In this document: positions 1-8,295 of the stretch, piece after piece
Layout of the letters: every line of letters starts with the position of its first letter
Position numbering within the stretch: the first letter of the stretch is position 1
Assembly: GCF_965204125.1 (NCBI RefSeq)
Contig: NZ_OZ241968.1
Span: 1,426,001-1,490,000 of the forward strand
Reading direction: 5' to 3'
Source of the DNA: Poriferisodalis sp965204125
GTDB lineage: Bacteria > Actinomycetota > Acidimicrobiia > Acidimicrobiales > Poriferisodalaceae
DNA length: 64,000 bases
The notes under the pieces: model-generated
Told to the model about the DNA's origin: nothing
Seen by the model: only the letters and a program-made list of their open reading frames with translations
The model's database searches: none
Made by a program: the position numbers and the translations under genes

Positions 1-141
1 ACAGTCGACTGGATCCGCGATGCGCCGTGGAACGATGGACACGTCGTCATCAAGATCTTCGATGCGGCCGGCGACTTGGTCTGGTCATCAGAGACAGGTG
101 ACCTCAGCGACTGGGACGCCGCAAAGACCTTGGGTTCGTAG
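1..141 (+). CDS. C-terminal end of an unknown protein (partial)
   Basis: An open frame runs from the window edge to a TAG at 139-141, giving the last 46 residues of a protein whose start lies outside the window. The tail is rich in Trp and Asp (for example VDWIRDAPWND near its start) and shows no family motif that I recognise. The next gene starts with GTG at 144, two bases after this stop, so the two are probably co-transcribed. With only the tail available no function can be assigned. Confidence 0.55.
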   Translation, partial: TVDWIRDAPWNDGHVVIKIFDAAGDLVWSSETGDLSDWDAAKTLGS

Positions 142-143
142 CA

Positions 144-2531
144 GTGACGCCGAGTTCCGCCGACGCTTCGCCGAGCGTGCGCTACTCGCCGGGCTTCAGG
201 GACTCCGTCCTCTGTCTCACCAAGCCCGAGCAGAATCAGGTCAACGCTGCGGTGATGCTCTATTTGGAGAACCCGGCACTGCCGGGACTGAAGCTCAAGA
301 AGCTGCGCGGCAAGAGCCCGGCCGGTCAGCTGTGGTCGATGCGCGCATCTCAGGAACTCCGCATCCTTCTGAGGCGCAACGGCCTGGTCGCCGATCTCGT
401 GCACGCCGGTCACCATGACGAGGCGTTACTCAAGGCCGCGCTGATTGGACCGGCAGAGCCCGCGCCACCCGTACCGGAACCCGAAGCTCCGACCGCCGCC
501 GATGGAGATTTGAAGCAGGCGGCCACGAGACGCCATGACAAGCCAACAGCGTCGCATGAGCCGGACCCTCTTGCGACACCGACCGAGGCAAAGGAACAAC
601 CTCTGCTGTGGATGTGGCCTGTTGACGCCCTGCGTGACTATCTCGATGCGCACCGCCGTGCATCTGCCGGCGGGAATCAGAATGATCACATCCCCGTTGT
701 CTCAGCTGCACAGGCAGTGATGCTTGTAAGGGCGACTGAAGATGACGCGGAGGATGTGCTGCTGGCTGGTTGGCCTGGAGATGCCAATGCGCCTGTTCGC
801 GCACGACTGCTCGACCTTCTCGTCGATCTGTCTGAGTTGCCCCCACAGGAGTGGCGCGAGGCGCAGCTGACCGCGGACGAAACGGCTGCGGTCGAGCGGT
901 TCGCCAGAGACATCACCGAGAAGGGGGCGGCTGCAGCGCTGTCGGTCGAACTTGGCACCGAGGGCCTGCGGCAGCTTGCGACGGCGCCTATCGAAGCGTG
1001 GATGCTCTTCCTGCATCCTGACCAACGCGAGATAGTCGAGCGCAGCTTCGCTGGCCCGGCGCGCGTCAGCGGCTCGGCGGGTACAGGCAAGACGACGGCG
1101 GCGCTGCATCGGGCAGCGTGGCTTGCCCGGCACCCGCCCGAGGCCGACATGTTCGGTGCTGAACCGCTGCCGATCCTGTTCACCACGTACGTGAAGACCT
1201 TGGTGCCCGTCCTCGAGGCGCTCTATGGGCGGCTGCCTGGCTCGGTGTCCGGTGCTGTCACGTTCACCAACATCGATTTGGCTGCAGCCGAGCTGTGCGA
1301 GGAAGCTGGTGACCTGCGCAGCTGGAACGGGGTGCAGAACGAGAACGCGTTCGCGCTCGCCAAGAAGGAGATCGTCAAGCCGGGCACACCGCTGCACGAA
1401 CTGGGCTGCTCTGACGACTACCTGCGCGAGGAAATCCAACGAGTCATCATCGGCCGCGGCATCGATGATCTCGACAGCTATCTGGGCATCGACCGGATTG
1501 GTCGTGAGATGCCCTTCCGGCCCGCCGTGCGGGAACAGGTCTGGGAACTTCGCCTCGCGTGGCGCGATCTCATGGACGCCAAGGGCCTTGAGCACTTCGA
1601 AGACCGGATACGACGCGCCCGCGACTACGCACGTTCGCTCGCAGAGCCGCGCTACCGCACGGTCATCGTCGACGAGGCACAGGACCTCACTCAGACCGGC
1701 CTTGAACTCCTGTGCGCACTCGTCGCTCGTCGTATTCCGACACCGCAGGGCCCTTCCCGCCAGGAGTTGGGGCCGGATTCGGTACTGATTGCGGGAGATG
1801 TTGCGCAGCGCGTCTACCCCGGCGGCTACACGCTGCTGTCTGCCGGAGTCGACGTGCGTGGCCGCAGCCACAACCTCGGGCGCAACTATCGCAACACGCG
1901 AAGGATCATCGAGGCAGCCATCGCGTGCGCTGGCAGCTTCACTGTCGCAGACCTTGAGGCCGAGCAGCCAAGCGGTTCGTCTCCGCGCCGCAGTGACGCC
2001 GCCCGCGAGACGGATACCGACGGCGTGCCGCCCCGGCTAGTCATCGCTGCCGACAAGTCCGGCGAGCGGCGCTGGGTTGCTGCTGAGATCGCCCGACTGC
2101 GCGGTGCCGACACGGGGGGCCTCGCCTTGGGCGATTTCGGAGTGTTTGCCGCTCGGAACGACGACGTCGAAGCTGCCGTGAAGGTTCTGGAGAGTTCGGG
2201 CCTGCCAGTCCGGAATCTGAAGGAACCAACGCCTGGCAACGGCGACATTGAGGAGGGCAGCGTCAAGGTCGGCACGCTTGACCGGGCCAAGGGTCTCGAG
2301 TTCAAGGTGGTCTTCCTGCTCGGCATCTCGCACGGCGCGTGGCCTTTCACGGCGAAGAAGGGTCTCCGCTCCGGAGAGCGTGCCGACGCTGAGGCTCTGG
2401 CGGCCTCCAAGCTGTTCGTGGGTATGACCCGTGCCCGCGACGCGCTCTATGTCTTATGCAGCGAGAAGCCGCATGCGCTCATCGACTCTGGTCGTGTTCA
2501 TTTCGAGACGATCCGTGTCCCGGTTGGCTGA
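144..2531 (+). CDS. UvrD/Rep-like superfamily 1 helicase with N-terminal RelE/ParE-like domain
   Basis: A 795-aa protein with SF1A helicase motifs: Walker A GSAGTGKTT near residue 310, Walker B VIVDEAQDL near 507, an NYRNTRR motif, a late KVGTLDRAKGLEFKVVFL motif, and motif VI FVGMTRARDALY near 757. These are the ATP-binding and DNA-coupling motifs of UvrD-type 3'-5' DNA helicases. Residues 1-97 resemble a RelE/ParE-type toxin fold (KLRGKSPAGQLWSMR followed by ELRILLRR and LVHAGHHDE). A low-complexity linker follows at about 102-150. The start is GTG, two bases after the upstream stop. The fold of the N-terminal part is inferred from pattern; the helicase assignment is firm. Its neighbours suggest an accessory or defence role, which is inference. 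Confidence 0.85.
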   Translation: MTPSSADASPSVRYSPGFRDSVLCLTKPEQNQVNAAVMLYLENPALPGLKLKKLRGKSPAGQLWSMRASQELRILLRRNGLVADLVHAGHHDEALLKAALIGPAEPAPPVPEPEAPTAADGDLKQAATRRHDKPTASHEPDPLATPTEAKEQPLLWMWPVDALRDYLDAHRRASAGGNQNDHIPVVSAAQAVMLVRATEDDAEDVLLAGWPGDANAPVRARLLDLLVDLSELPPQEWREAQLTADETAAVERFARDITEKGAAAALSVELGTEGLRQLATAPIEAWMLFLHPDQREIVERSFAGPARVSGSAGTGKTTAALHRAAWLARHPPEADMFGAEPLPILFTTYVKTLVPVLEALYGRLPGSVSGAVTFTNIDLAAAELCEEAGDLRSWNGVQNENAFALAKKEIVKPGTPLHELGCSDDYLREEIQRVIIGRGIDDLDSYLGIDRIGREMPFRPAVREQVWELRLAWRDLMDAKGLEHFEDRIRRARDYARSLAEPRYRTVIVDEAQDLTQTGLELLCALVARRIPTPQGPSRQELGPDSVLIAGDVAQRVYPGGYTLLSAGVDVRGRSHNLGRNYRNTRRIIEAAIACAGSFTVADLEAEQPSGSSPRRSDAARETDTDGVPPRLVIAADKSGERRWVAAEIARLRGADTGGLALGDFGVFAARNDDVEAAVKVLESSGLPVRNLKEPTPGNGDIEEGSVKVGTLDRAKGLEFKVVFLLGISHGAWPFTAKKGLRSGERADAEALAASKLFVGMTRARDALYVLCSEKPHALIDSGRVHFETIRVPVG

Positions 2532-2648
2532 CTGCCGTCCTCGCGACCCAACAGATGTTGAGCTGCGGTACCGGGACTGGGCCATCGAAACGTTGGGCGA
2601 ACAGAGGCGCACACTCGCCGAGCCGATCAGCCACTCCCCATAGCTGTG

Positions 2649-3041
2649 ATGAGTTCCAATGGAGTGCGCTGGACAATGTCGGCGGCGCTTTTCTATTGGG
2701 TTCTGATCTCGGCGTACATGTTGATCGTGCAAGGCGACGAACTCGACTTGGATGCCGTATTTCCCCTCGTCGGCGAAGCTCCTGGAGCATCCGTGTCGTA
2801 CGCGTCTACGCCGTCCAATCCGCCAAGCGCGGTCGTAGCAGCATTCTGGATCGTCGGCTGCATTGTCGGACTTCCACTCGTGGCCCCGGCCAAGGCAATC
2901 GCTGTGGTTCTCCGCATCAGCCTGATCGTGGTCGGCGCCTGTCTGCTGGCAACCGTGACGCGTCTCGGCCTCCTGCTGGTCCCAGTGCTTGCCCTTCAAT
3001 TGATGGCCTACTACCGAAGTGACCTGTTGTGGCGCTCGTGA
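2649..3041 (+). CDS. small hypothetical membrane protein
   Basis: About 130 residues with four hydrophobic stretches: near residues 10-30, 60-80, 85-105 and 108-124, the last followed by a short basic tail ending in WRS. A polar, acidic loop (QGDELDLD) sits between the first two. I do not recognise a family. The start is the ATG at 2649; a GTG lies immediately before it at 2646 and is equally possible. It lies about 120 bp after the helicase and converges with the HicB-like gene at 3085. The four-helix prediction is visible; any function is unknown. Confidence 0.5.
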   Translation: MSSNGVRWTMSAALFYWVLISAYMLIVQGDELDLDAVFPLVGEAPGASVSYASTPSNPPSAVVAAFWIVGCIVGLPLVAPAKAIAVVLRISLIVVGACLLATVTRLGLLLVPVLALQLMAYYRSDLLWRS

Positions 3042-3084
3042 AGCGGTGATGTCGCGCGAATCTGTTTGACCAGTTCGGCCCGCT

Positions 3085-3276
3085 TCACGCCAACGTGAGA
3101 TCGGCGACGTGACGAACCCCAGGCAGTTCACCGCTCGTCAGATCTGCATAGAGGTCGCGCAAGTGCTCCTCGAGGTCTTCCCGTGTCTTGCCCTGTGTCC
3201 GATGGTCAGGGAATTCATCGAGGTAGCCGAGCCACCACTCGTCCTCTTGCCAGTAGACGAACTTCGTGGTGCGCAC
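3085..3276 (-). CDS. HicB-like antitoxin protein, apparently without a HicA partner
   Basis: About 63 residues beginning VRTTKFVYWQ with the pattern FVYWQEDEWWLGYLDEFPD, then TQGKTREDLEEHLRDLY. This is the usual layout of short HicB-family antitoxin domains, where the sheet region binds the HicA toxin. I chose the GTG at 3276 because family members start two or three residues before the KFVYW strand; an in-frame ATG at 3312 and longer starts up to 3573 are possible. No HicA-like ORF is visible on either side: downstream lies a convergent membrane protein gene and upstream a divergent Abi-like gene. It may be an orphan remnant or may act with the neighbouring HEPN gene (inference). Confidence 0.6.
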   Translation of the reverse strand: MRTTKFVYWQEDEWWLGYLDEFPDHRTQGKTREDLEEHLRDLYADLTSGELPGVRHVADLTLA

Positions 3277-3426
3277 GCCTGCATCTCCCTGCTGGCCGTC
3301 GGCGTCGAGCATCAGGTACCCGAAAATCGTCTCTGAAAGCAGAGGCGGCACCGATACGGTGCCGCCTCGTCGCAACTGTGCCCCAAGCAGCTTCCGTGAG
3401 AGGCCGACGAGGAGCGTACGCCGGAG

Positions 3427-4110
3427 ATGATAGCGCGCCAGAGCGAGGTCAGTGCCGTCGAATCGTTCATCTACGACGACGCGACACGAGCGGCCCTGCG
3501 TAGCGCCCTTTCTGCGGATCGTTTCGCGACATACCTGCGGCTCGCCCGAGGCCGCGAAGTGCGAGCACTGCAACTCTATGCACGGAATGCTGCATTGGCG
3601 TCAGCCATGCACGGCCCACTCCACATGCTGGAGGTCACGCTTCGGAACGCGGCCCACGACTCCCTGTCGGAGACGCACGGTACCGATTGGCTTTCAGGAG
3701 TCGCGCTCACCACGAGACAGCGGAAGATGATCGACAGCGCCACGAGAGGACTTCGACAGCAAGGCAAGAAGGTCACGTCGAGCGGGCTGGTAGCTGAGAT
3801 GAGCTTCGGTTTCTGGGTGGCACTCTTCGCCAAGCGCTTTGACCAGCAGTTGTGGAGAGTTGCACTGCACCGGGCGTTCGAGCCGACTCCGGCCCGTTCT
3901 GAACTGCACCGGCAGCTAGAGCAGCTTCGCGCTCTGCGCAATCGCATCGCGCATCATGAACCCATACTCAAGCGGGACTTGAACGGCGATTACGAAGCGC
4001 TCTTGGAGGTGCTTGCGATGCTGTCTCCGGAGGTGAGCAACTGGGTGCGTCACTACAGCCGCGTCCCGGAGGTACTCACGACGTCGACTTCGCGGATCAT
4101 GCGGTTCTAG
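3427..4110 (+). CDS. Abi family protein with HEPN-type RNase motif
   Basis: A 227-aa protein of the Abi_2 (AbiD/AbiF-like) type. Features seen are an early YLRLARG segment, the PLHMLEVTLRNAAHD motif near residue 60-75, and LRALRNRIAHHEPI near 165-178. The last contains the R-x4-H signature of HEPN nucleases, which in abortive-infection systems cleave RNA. The ATG at 3427 has GGAG only one base upstream, so the true start may differ slightly. It is transcribed away from the HicB-like gene, with about 150 bp between them. Family assignment is fairly good; a role in phage defence rests on family knowledge. Confidence 0.7.
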   Translation: MIARQSEVSAVESFIYDDATRAALRSALSADRFATYLRLARGREVRALQLYARNAALASAMHGPLHMLEVTLRNAAHDSLSETHGTDWLSGVALTTRQRKMIDSATRGLRQQGKKVTSSGLVAEMSFGFWVALFAKRFDQQLWRVALHRAFEPTPARSELHRQLEQLRALRNRIAHHEPILKRDLNGDYEALLEVLAMLSPEVSNWVRHYSRVPEVLTTSTSRIMRF

Positions 4111-4142
4111 CGGTACGTCAGCGAGCTTGGCGTCGACGACGC

Positions 4143-5408
4143 TCAGGTGCGGTCGCGCCAGAGCCGCGCCATCCCGGCCGCCGCCCGGTAAATGCCGCGG
4201 GGGCCGAGCGGACCGGCTCTGCCCTGCAGCAGATCTGTCGAAACGCGCATGGCCAGGTTCCCCATGCGGGGGGAGCGGATCGCAAGCTGTGTCAGCTTCC
4301 TCATCAGCCCGGGCTGTCCCAGCGCGCGTGTCGTCAGCCGGCCGAGATGGTGGTACCGCTCCCAGCGCGCGGCAAGCACCGCCTCGTAACGCCGCAGCTC
4401 GAGTCCGTCGTCGGCGTCGAGCGCCCGCCCGATGACCTCGGCCGCCAGCCGGCCGGTAGCGAGTGCCGGGCCGACGCCGTCGCCGTTCCAGGGATTGACG
4501 CTGCCGGCTGCGTCGCCGACCACCACCCAGTTCGGTCCCGAGCGCGGGCGCACCGATCCTCCCATCGGCAATCGGCCGCCGGCCGGTTCGCTGCGAGGCC
4601 CGGCAGGATCGATCTCCCAGTGCTCGGGGACCTGCTGGGTCCACTGTTCAAAGAGGTGCTCCAGGGATATGGCCTCGTTCCCGTAGTGGTGGCTGAGCAG
4701 GCCCACTCCCACATTGGCCGTGCCGTCGCCTACCGGGAATACCCAGCCATAACCCGGCAGTTGGCTCCCGGCGCGATCAGCCAACGCAAAGACCGACTCG
4801 ATCCATGGCTCGGCGTGGCGCGGCGTGGGGTAGTAGGCGCGCATCGCCAATCCCTGCGCGTAGGTCCGGGTGCGCACGGTGCCGAGCGCCCGGCCGAAGT
4901 TCGAACGCGGACCGTCGGCGATGACGACATAGCGAGCCCGCGCAACCACGTGCTCGTGCAGCGCACCGCTGGCGCCCCGAGCGATGCAGCCACGCAGGTG
5001 ACCATCGGTGATCAGCGGCGCTGTGACCTCCGTGCCGGTGAGCACGCGCGCCCCCGCCGACTGTGCTCGGGCGAACGTCAGCGCGTCGAGGCGCGACCGG
5101 CGCACCACCACGCCGTAGCCGGGCCACTGCTCGCCCTGGGGCCATGAAACCTCAAGGCTCTGCCCGTGGGCGGTGATCCGCAGCCCGTGATGCCGGTGCC
5201 AGCGCGCAGCATCCGGATCACAGCCCATGTCGATGAGCTCGCCCACCGCGACGGGTGTGAGCGCATCGCCGCAGACGCGTTCGCGCGGATGGGTCGAGCG
5301 CTCGATGAGCAGCACATCGCGTCCTGCCTCCGCCAACCAGTACGCGGCAGCGCTGCCCGCTGGCCCGCCACCGACGACGAGCACATCGCAATCGAGTGTC
5401 TCACTCAA
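4143..5408 (-). CDS. geranylgeranyl reductase family FAD-dependent oxidoreductase
   Basis: A 421-aa flavoprotein with an N-terminal dinucleotide fold VLVVGGGPAGSAAAYWLAEAG (about residues 10-30) followed by LIERSTHPRERVCGDALTP. The latter is the PxxYxWxFP-family start typical of geranylgeranyl reductases. The later YGWVFPVGDGTANVGVGLL and VVVGDAAGSVNPWNGDGVG motifs bind FAD. Family members saturate isoprenoid chains of lipids or menaquinone. Placement beside respiratory genes favours a role in menaquinone side-chain reduction, which is inference. The start is TTG at 5408, nine bases after the stop of the upstream cytochrome c gene, so the two probably form an operon. Confidence 0.85.
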   Translation of the reverse strand: MSETLDCDVLVVGGGPAGSAAAYWLAEAGRDVLLIERSTHPRERVCGDALTPVAVGELIDMGCDPDAARWHRHHGLRITAHGQSLEVSWPQGEQWPGYGVVVRRSRLDALTFARAQSAGARVLTGTEVTAPLITDGHLRGCIARGASGALHEHVVARARYVVIADGPRSNFGRALGTVRTRTYAQGLAMRAYYPTPRHAEPWIESVFALADRAGSQLPGYGWVFPVGDGTANVGVGLLSHHYGNEAISLEHLFEQWTQQVPEHWEIDPAGPRSEPAGGRLPMGGSVRPRSGPNWVVVGDAAGSVNPWNGDGVGPALATGRLAAEVIGRALDADDGLELRRYEAVLAARWERYHHLGRLTTRALGQPGLMRKLTQLAIRSPRMGNLAMRVSTDLLQGRAGPLGPRGIYRAAAGMARLWRDRT

Positions 5409-5417
5409 GGCATGGCG

Positions 5418-6197
5418 CTAATGGCCGCCGCCACCCCCGCCGCCGGACAGGGCGCCGCCGCCGAGATGCTCCCACTCGGCATCGCGCTCGGCTGCCACTT
5501 CGTCGCTGATCGCTTCACCGCCGATCACCTCGCGTACATAGCGCGCAACTGAATAGAGCTGATGCTCGTTGAGCACATCGCCAAACGCGGGCATGGCGGC
5601 TGCGTTGTCGCTGCCGCCGGAGATGTGCGCGCCGCCGGGCCGGTTGGGATCGCCGTAGACCTGCCCGAGCCCGAGGCCTTCGGAGCCCACCGAGATCCAC
5701 TCGATGAACGAGTCGTCCAGGCTCGGGAATGTCAGCAGCACCTCGCCGTCCCACAGCGGGCGCCCTACCAAGCCCCCGTCGGAACCAGCGCCGTCACCGC
5801 CGTGACAGCTCGAGCACCTCACTGCGTAGGTGGTTGCTCCCTCGTTGATGGCGGTGATCGGTTCGGGGGGTGGCTCGGTGAGCTTCACGTACACGAACGC
5901 CCACAGCGGCAGGCAGAACAACACGGGCAGCACCCAGATCGGTATCCGATGCCGCGTCTGGGCCGCGATCACCCATGACGGATCAGGCGGAGCTTCAGGT
6001 TCCACTTCGAGCTGTGCCGCCTCGCGCGCGGCAGCAATCATCTCGGCTTGGGTAGGCCCAGCGGCCGCAGTTGCTCCGGCTGCGGGCGCCGCTGCGCCCG
6101 CATCACCGCCGCCACTGCTGCCGTCGTCTTCGAGCACCCCCAGCGCGATGCGACGCTGTCGCGAGCGCTCCAACAGGTACTCGGGAACTTCGGTCAC
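5418..6197 (-). CDS. membrane-anchored c-type cytochrome of the bc complex locus
   Basis: About 259 residues. The N-terminus VTEVPEYLLERSRQRR is followed by an Ala/Gly-rich stretch, one membrane segment (IPIWVLPVLFCLPLWAFVYV, about 85-104), and a periplasmic cytochrome c domain with CSSCH at 128-132 and a MPAFGDVL distal methionine motif. A Gly/His-rich tail closes it. Start chosen: GTG at 6197, because GGAGG lies a few bases upstream and the N-terminus then matches that of the subunit IV-like protein at 8296; a longer frame exists but lacks such support. It should carry electrons from the bc complex. It runs divergently from the rest of the locus. Confidence 0.85.
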   Translation of the reverse strand: MTEVPEYLLERSRQRRIALGVLEDDGSSGGGDAGAAAPAAGATAAAGPTQAEMIAAAREAAQLEVEPEAPPDPSWVIAAQTRHRIPIWVLPVLFCLPLWAFVYVKLTEPPPEPITAINEGATTYAVRCSSCHGGDGAGSDGGLVGRPLWDGEVLLTFPSLDDSFIEWISVGSEGLGLGQVYGDPNRPGGAHISGGSDNAAAMPAFGDVLNEHQLYSVARYVREVIGGEAISDEVAAERDAEWEHLGGGALSGGGGGGGH

Positions 6198-6541
6198 GGG
6201 ATCCTCCGCGGGGTCGCCCCCAGGGGTTCTGGCACAGCGGCAGTGCCAAGTTCGCAGGGCACGATACGCGCCCGAACGCACCGAGGCGCAAGTCTGCCAT
6301 GCAGCCACGCTGATGGCGCAGACTGTCACGCCCAATTGGGCCATCCGATGAGGCCGTCCGAATGGGTCAGCCCGAATTGTGGCGAGTGCTGGCTGTCGTG
6401 CTAGAACATCACGCGCCATGGCCGGGGCGCCGGTAATCTTTGCCCCGGTCTCGCTGCGGCTGACGCACTCGATGCACTATCGATTGGGCCAGTTCGCAAC
6501 AGTCCTGACACGCCGACGGGAGAACGCGGGAGGAACACCGA
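6198..6541. promoter_or_regulatory. divergent intergenic region of the bc complex locus
   Basis: This 344-bp gap separates the minus-strand cytochrome c gene from the plus-strand bc operon and should hold promoters for both. At its right end GGGAGGAAC forms a clear ribosome binding site for the GTG at 6542; at its left end GGAGG serves the minus-strand GTG at 6197. I see no strong sigma-70 hexamers and no long inverted repeat. The ORFs inside it do not look coding. Confidence 0.4.
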
Positions 6542-6976
6542 GTGGTTGCACTCGTCACATCGATCCTCGTCACCGCGCTGATGGTCTACCTGCTGGTGTG
6601 GTACGGCAAGCGCCGCCCGACCGACCGTCCCACTACCTGGGGCGAAGCCATGCTCGGGGCCGCCTACGTCTTCATGCTGATGCTGCTGGTGTTCGGCATC
6701 GTGCCCGACCGCTGGATTCGCCTGACCGACAACGAGTGGGGCTGGTCGGTGGAGCGCTTCCTGGTCACCGAAGGCCAGTTCATGGAGTCGCCGATCCTGT
6801 TCCCGCCGACGCGCATCGACCTCAAGAAGGTCAGCGACATCGTGGTCGTCATCGAGCACCTGATCGCGTTCATCGGACTGCCGGTGCTGGCGATGTGGTG
6901 GCAGAAGCGCGACAAGGCCCAACCCGCCGCCGAGCCGATCTCCGATTACGGCCGTCCACTGGTCAAGGGCAACTGA
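6542..6976 (+). CDS. conserved-looking small membrane protein of the bc complex operon
   Basis: 144 residues with a hydrophobic N-terminus (about 1-20), a second membrane segment (AMLGAAYVFMLMLLVFGIVP, about 36-55), a polar middle with FLVTEGQFMESPILFPPTR, and a third hydrophobic stretch (IVVVIEHLIAFIGLPVLAMWW, about 100-120). The start is GTG at 6542 with GGGAGGA seven to ten bases upstream. It is the first gene of the plus-strand operon, 11 bp before the ferredoxin gene. I do not recognise a named family. An accessory subunit or assembly factor of the quinol:cytochrome c reductase is likely from context only. Confidence 0.6.
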   Translation: MVALVTSILVTALMVYLLVWYGKRRPTDRPTTWGEAMLGAAYVFMLMLLVFGIVPDRWIRLTDNEWGWSVERFLVTEGQFMESPILFPPTRIDLKKVSDIVVVIEHLIAFIGLPVLAMWWQKRDKAQPAAEPISDYGRPLVKGN

Positions 6977-6987
6977 GGGCAAGACGA

Positions 6988-7404
6988 ATGGCTGCCAACG
7001 ACGCGAACCCGCCGATGCCCAAGTTCCGGGATGACTACCTGCTGCAGCAGGTCGACGCCTCGTACCTCGATGCGGCCGTCAAGCCCAAGCAGTTCATCAA
7101 CATCGACCAGTCCGAGTGCATCCAGTGCGAGGGCTGTGTGGACATCTGCCCGTGGAAGTGCATCTGGTACGTGTCCACCGAGGCGGTCGACGAAGCCGTC
7201 GGCGTGGATCTGCCGGGGCTCGATCCCACCGACAACGCCATCTTCATCATCGACGACGACGTGTGCACCCGCTGCGCGCTGTGCGTCGACCGCTGCCCGA
7301 CCGGCGTGATCACGCTGGGGCGGGTCAGCAACAACCCCCCGCCGGCGGGCGACGTCCACGGCCGCACCCACACCCACGGCTACGCCTACGGAATGCGCCT
7401 GTAG
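6988..7404 (+). CDS. 2x[4Fe-4S] ferredoxin-type protein of the bc complex operon
   Basis: 138 residues with two cysteine motifs: CIQCEGCVDIC at 44-54 and CTRCALCVDRC at 93-103. Each gives four ligands for a 4Fe-4S cluster. About 35 residues containing an acidic insert separate them, and the tail is His-rich. There is no membrane segment or export signal, so the clusters should face the cytoplasm. Start ATG at 6988 with GAGGGC upstream. Sitting between a membrane protein and cytochrome b, it may be an extra electron-carrying subunit on the cytoplasmic side of the complex; this is inference, since textbook bc1 and b6f complexes have no such subunit. Confidence 0.85.
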   Translation: MAANDANPPMPKFRDDYLLQQVDASYLDAAVKPKQFINIDQSECIQCEGCVDICPWKCIWYVSTEAVDEAVGVDLPGLDPTDNAIFIIDDDVCTRCALCVDRCPTGVITLGRVSNNPPPAGDVHGRTHTHGYAYGMRL

Positions 7405-7467
7405 GCCGGCCGGAATGCTCGTACTGCTGAGACTGCGAAGGACCCGGTCCACCTAGACCGAAGAGAT

Positions 7468-8268
7468 ATGGCGAACACGCTCGAGTCCCCCGATACCAAG
7501 CCGAAGCTGCCGCAGCGTCTCCAGAACGCGCAGCAGCAGGCGGCCGATTGGATGCAGGACAGCCAGTTCTGGACGTCGATCTTCCGGCCCGGTTCGATCT
7601 TCCGCAAGGGCTACACCGACAGCCCCCGGAACAGGTCCTACGTCATCATGAACAGCGTCCTGTACCACCTTCACCCGGTGAAGGTGAAGCGGCACGCCGT
7701 GAAGGTGAGCTACACGCTGTGCCTGGGCGGCCTGAGCTTTTTCCTGTTCATCCTGCTGACGATCACGGGCATCTTCCTGATGTTCTTCTACCGGCCGACC
7801 GACACGGCCGCCTGGGCCGACATCGAGAGCCTCCACACGCAGGTGGCGTTCGGCCTGCTCGTGCGCAACATGCACCGATGGGCCGCTCACCTCATGGTGA
7901 TCACCGTGTTCCTGCACATGGCCCGCGTCTTCTATCACGGGGCCTACAAGGCACCGCGAGAGTTCAACTGGGTCGTCGGCGTCATGCTGCTGCAGCTCAC
8001 CTTGCTGCTCGCCTTCACCGGCTACCTGCTGCCGTGGGATCAGCTCGCGCTGTGGGCGGTCACGGTGGGCACGAACATGATGGGCTTCACGCCGGTATTC
8101 GGCGAGCAAGTCCGGTTCGTACTACTAGGCGGCCAGCAGATCGGAGCAGAGACGTTATTGCGCTGGTACGTGCTGCACGTCTTGATGCTCCCCTTTGTCA
8201 TCGTCATCTTCATGGCGATCCATTTCTGGCGAGTGAGAAAGGACGGAGGCATTTCGGGGCCGCTGTAG
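7468..8268 (+). CDS. cytochrome b6-like subunit of a quinol:cytochrome c reductase
   Basis: A 266-aa integral membrane protein matching the N-terminal, haem-binding half of cytochrome b. The likely haem ligands are H136 and H150 (spacing x13) in one helix and H237 and H252 (spacing x14) in another. The x14 spacing is characteristic of b6-type rather than mitochondrial-type cytochrome b. FTGYLLPWDQLALWAV at about 183-198 is the conserved quinone-site region. A soluble N-terminal extension of about 60 residues precedes the first membrane span. The protein ends at the point where split cytochrome b proteins end, and the next gene supplies the C-terminal half. Confidence 0.92.
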   Translation: MANTLESPDTKPKLPQRLQNAQQQAADWMQDSQFWTSIFRPGSIFRKGYTDSPRNRSYVIMNSVLYHLHPVKVKRHAVKVSYTLCLGGLSFFLFILLTITGIFLMFFYRPTDTAAWADIESLHTQVAFGLLVRNMHRWAAHLMVITVFLHMARVFYHGAYKAPREFNWVVGVMLLQLTLLLAFTGYLLPWDQLALWAVTVGTNMMGFTPVFGEQVRFVLLGGQQIGAETLLRWYVLHVLMLPFVIVIFMAIHFWRVRKDGGISGPL

Positions 8269-8295
8269 GAAGCCTGAACGTCCCGAGCCATCAGC

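Noticed and set aside
3085..3573. Long version of the HicB-like gene (162 codons)
   Set aside because: The extra N-terminal part overlaps the Abi-like gene and has no family similarity; the HicB domain begins near 3276.
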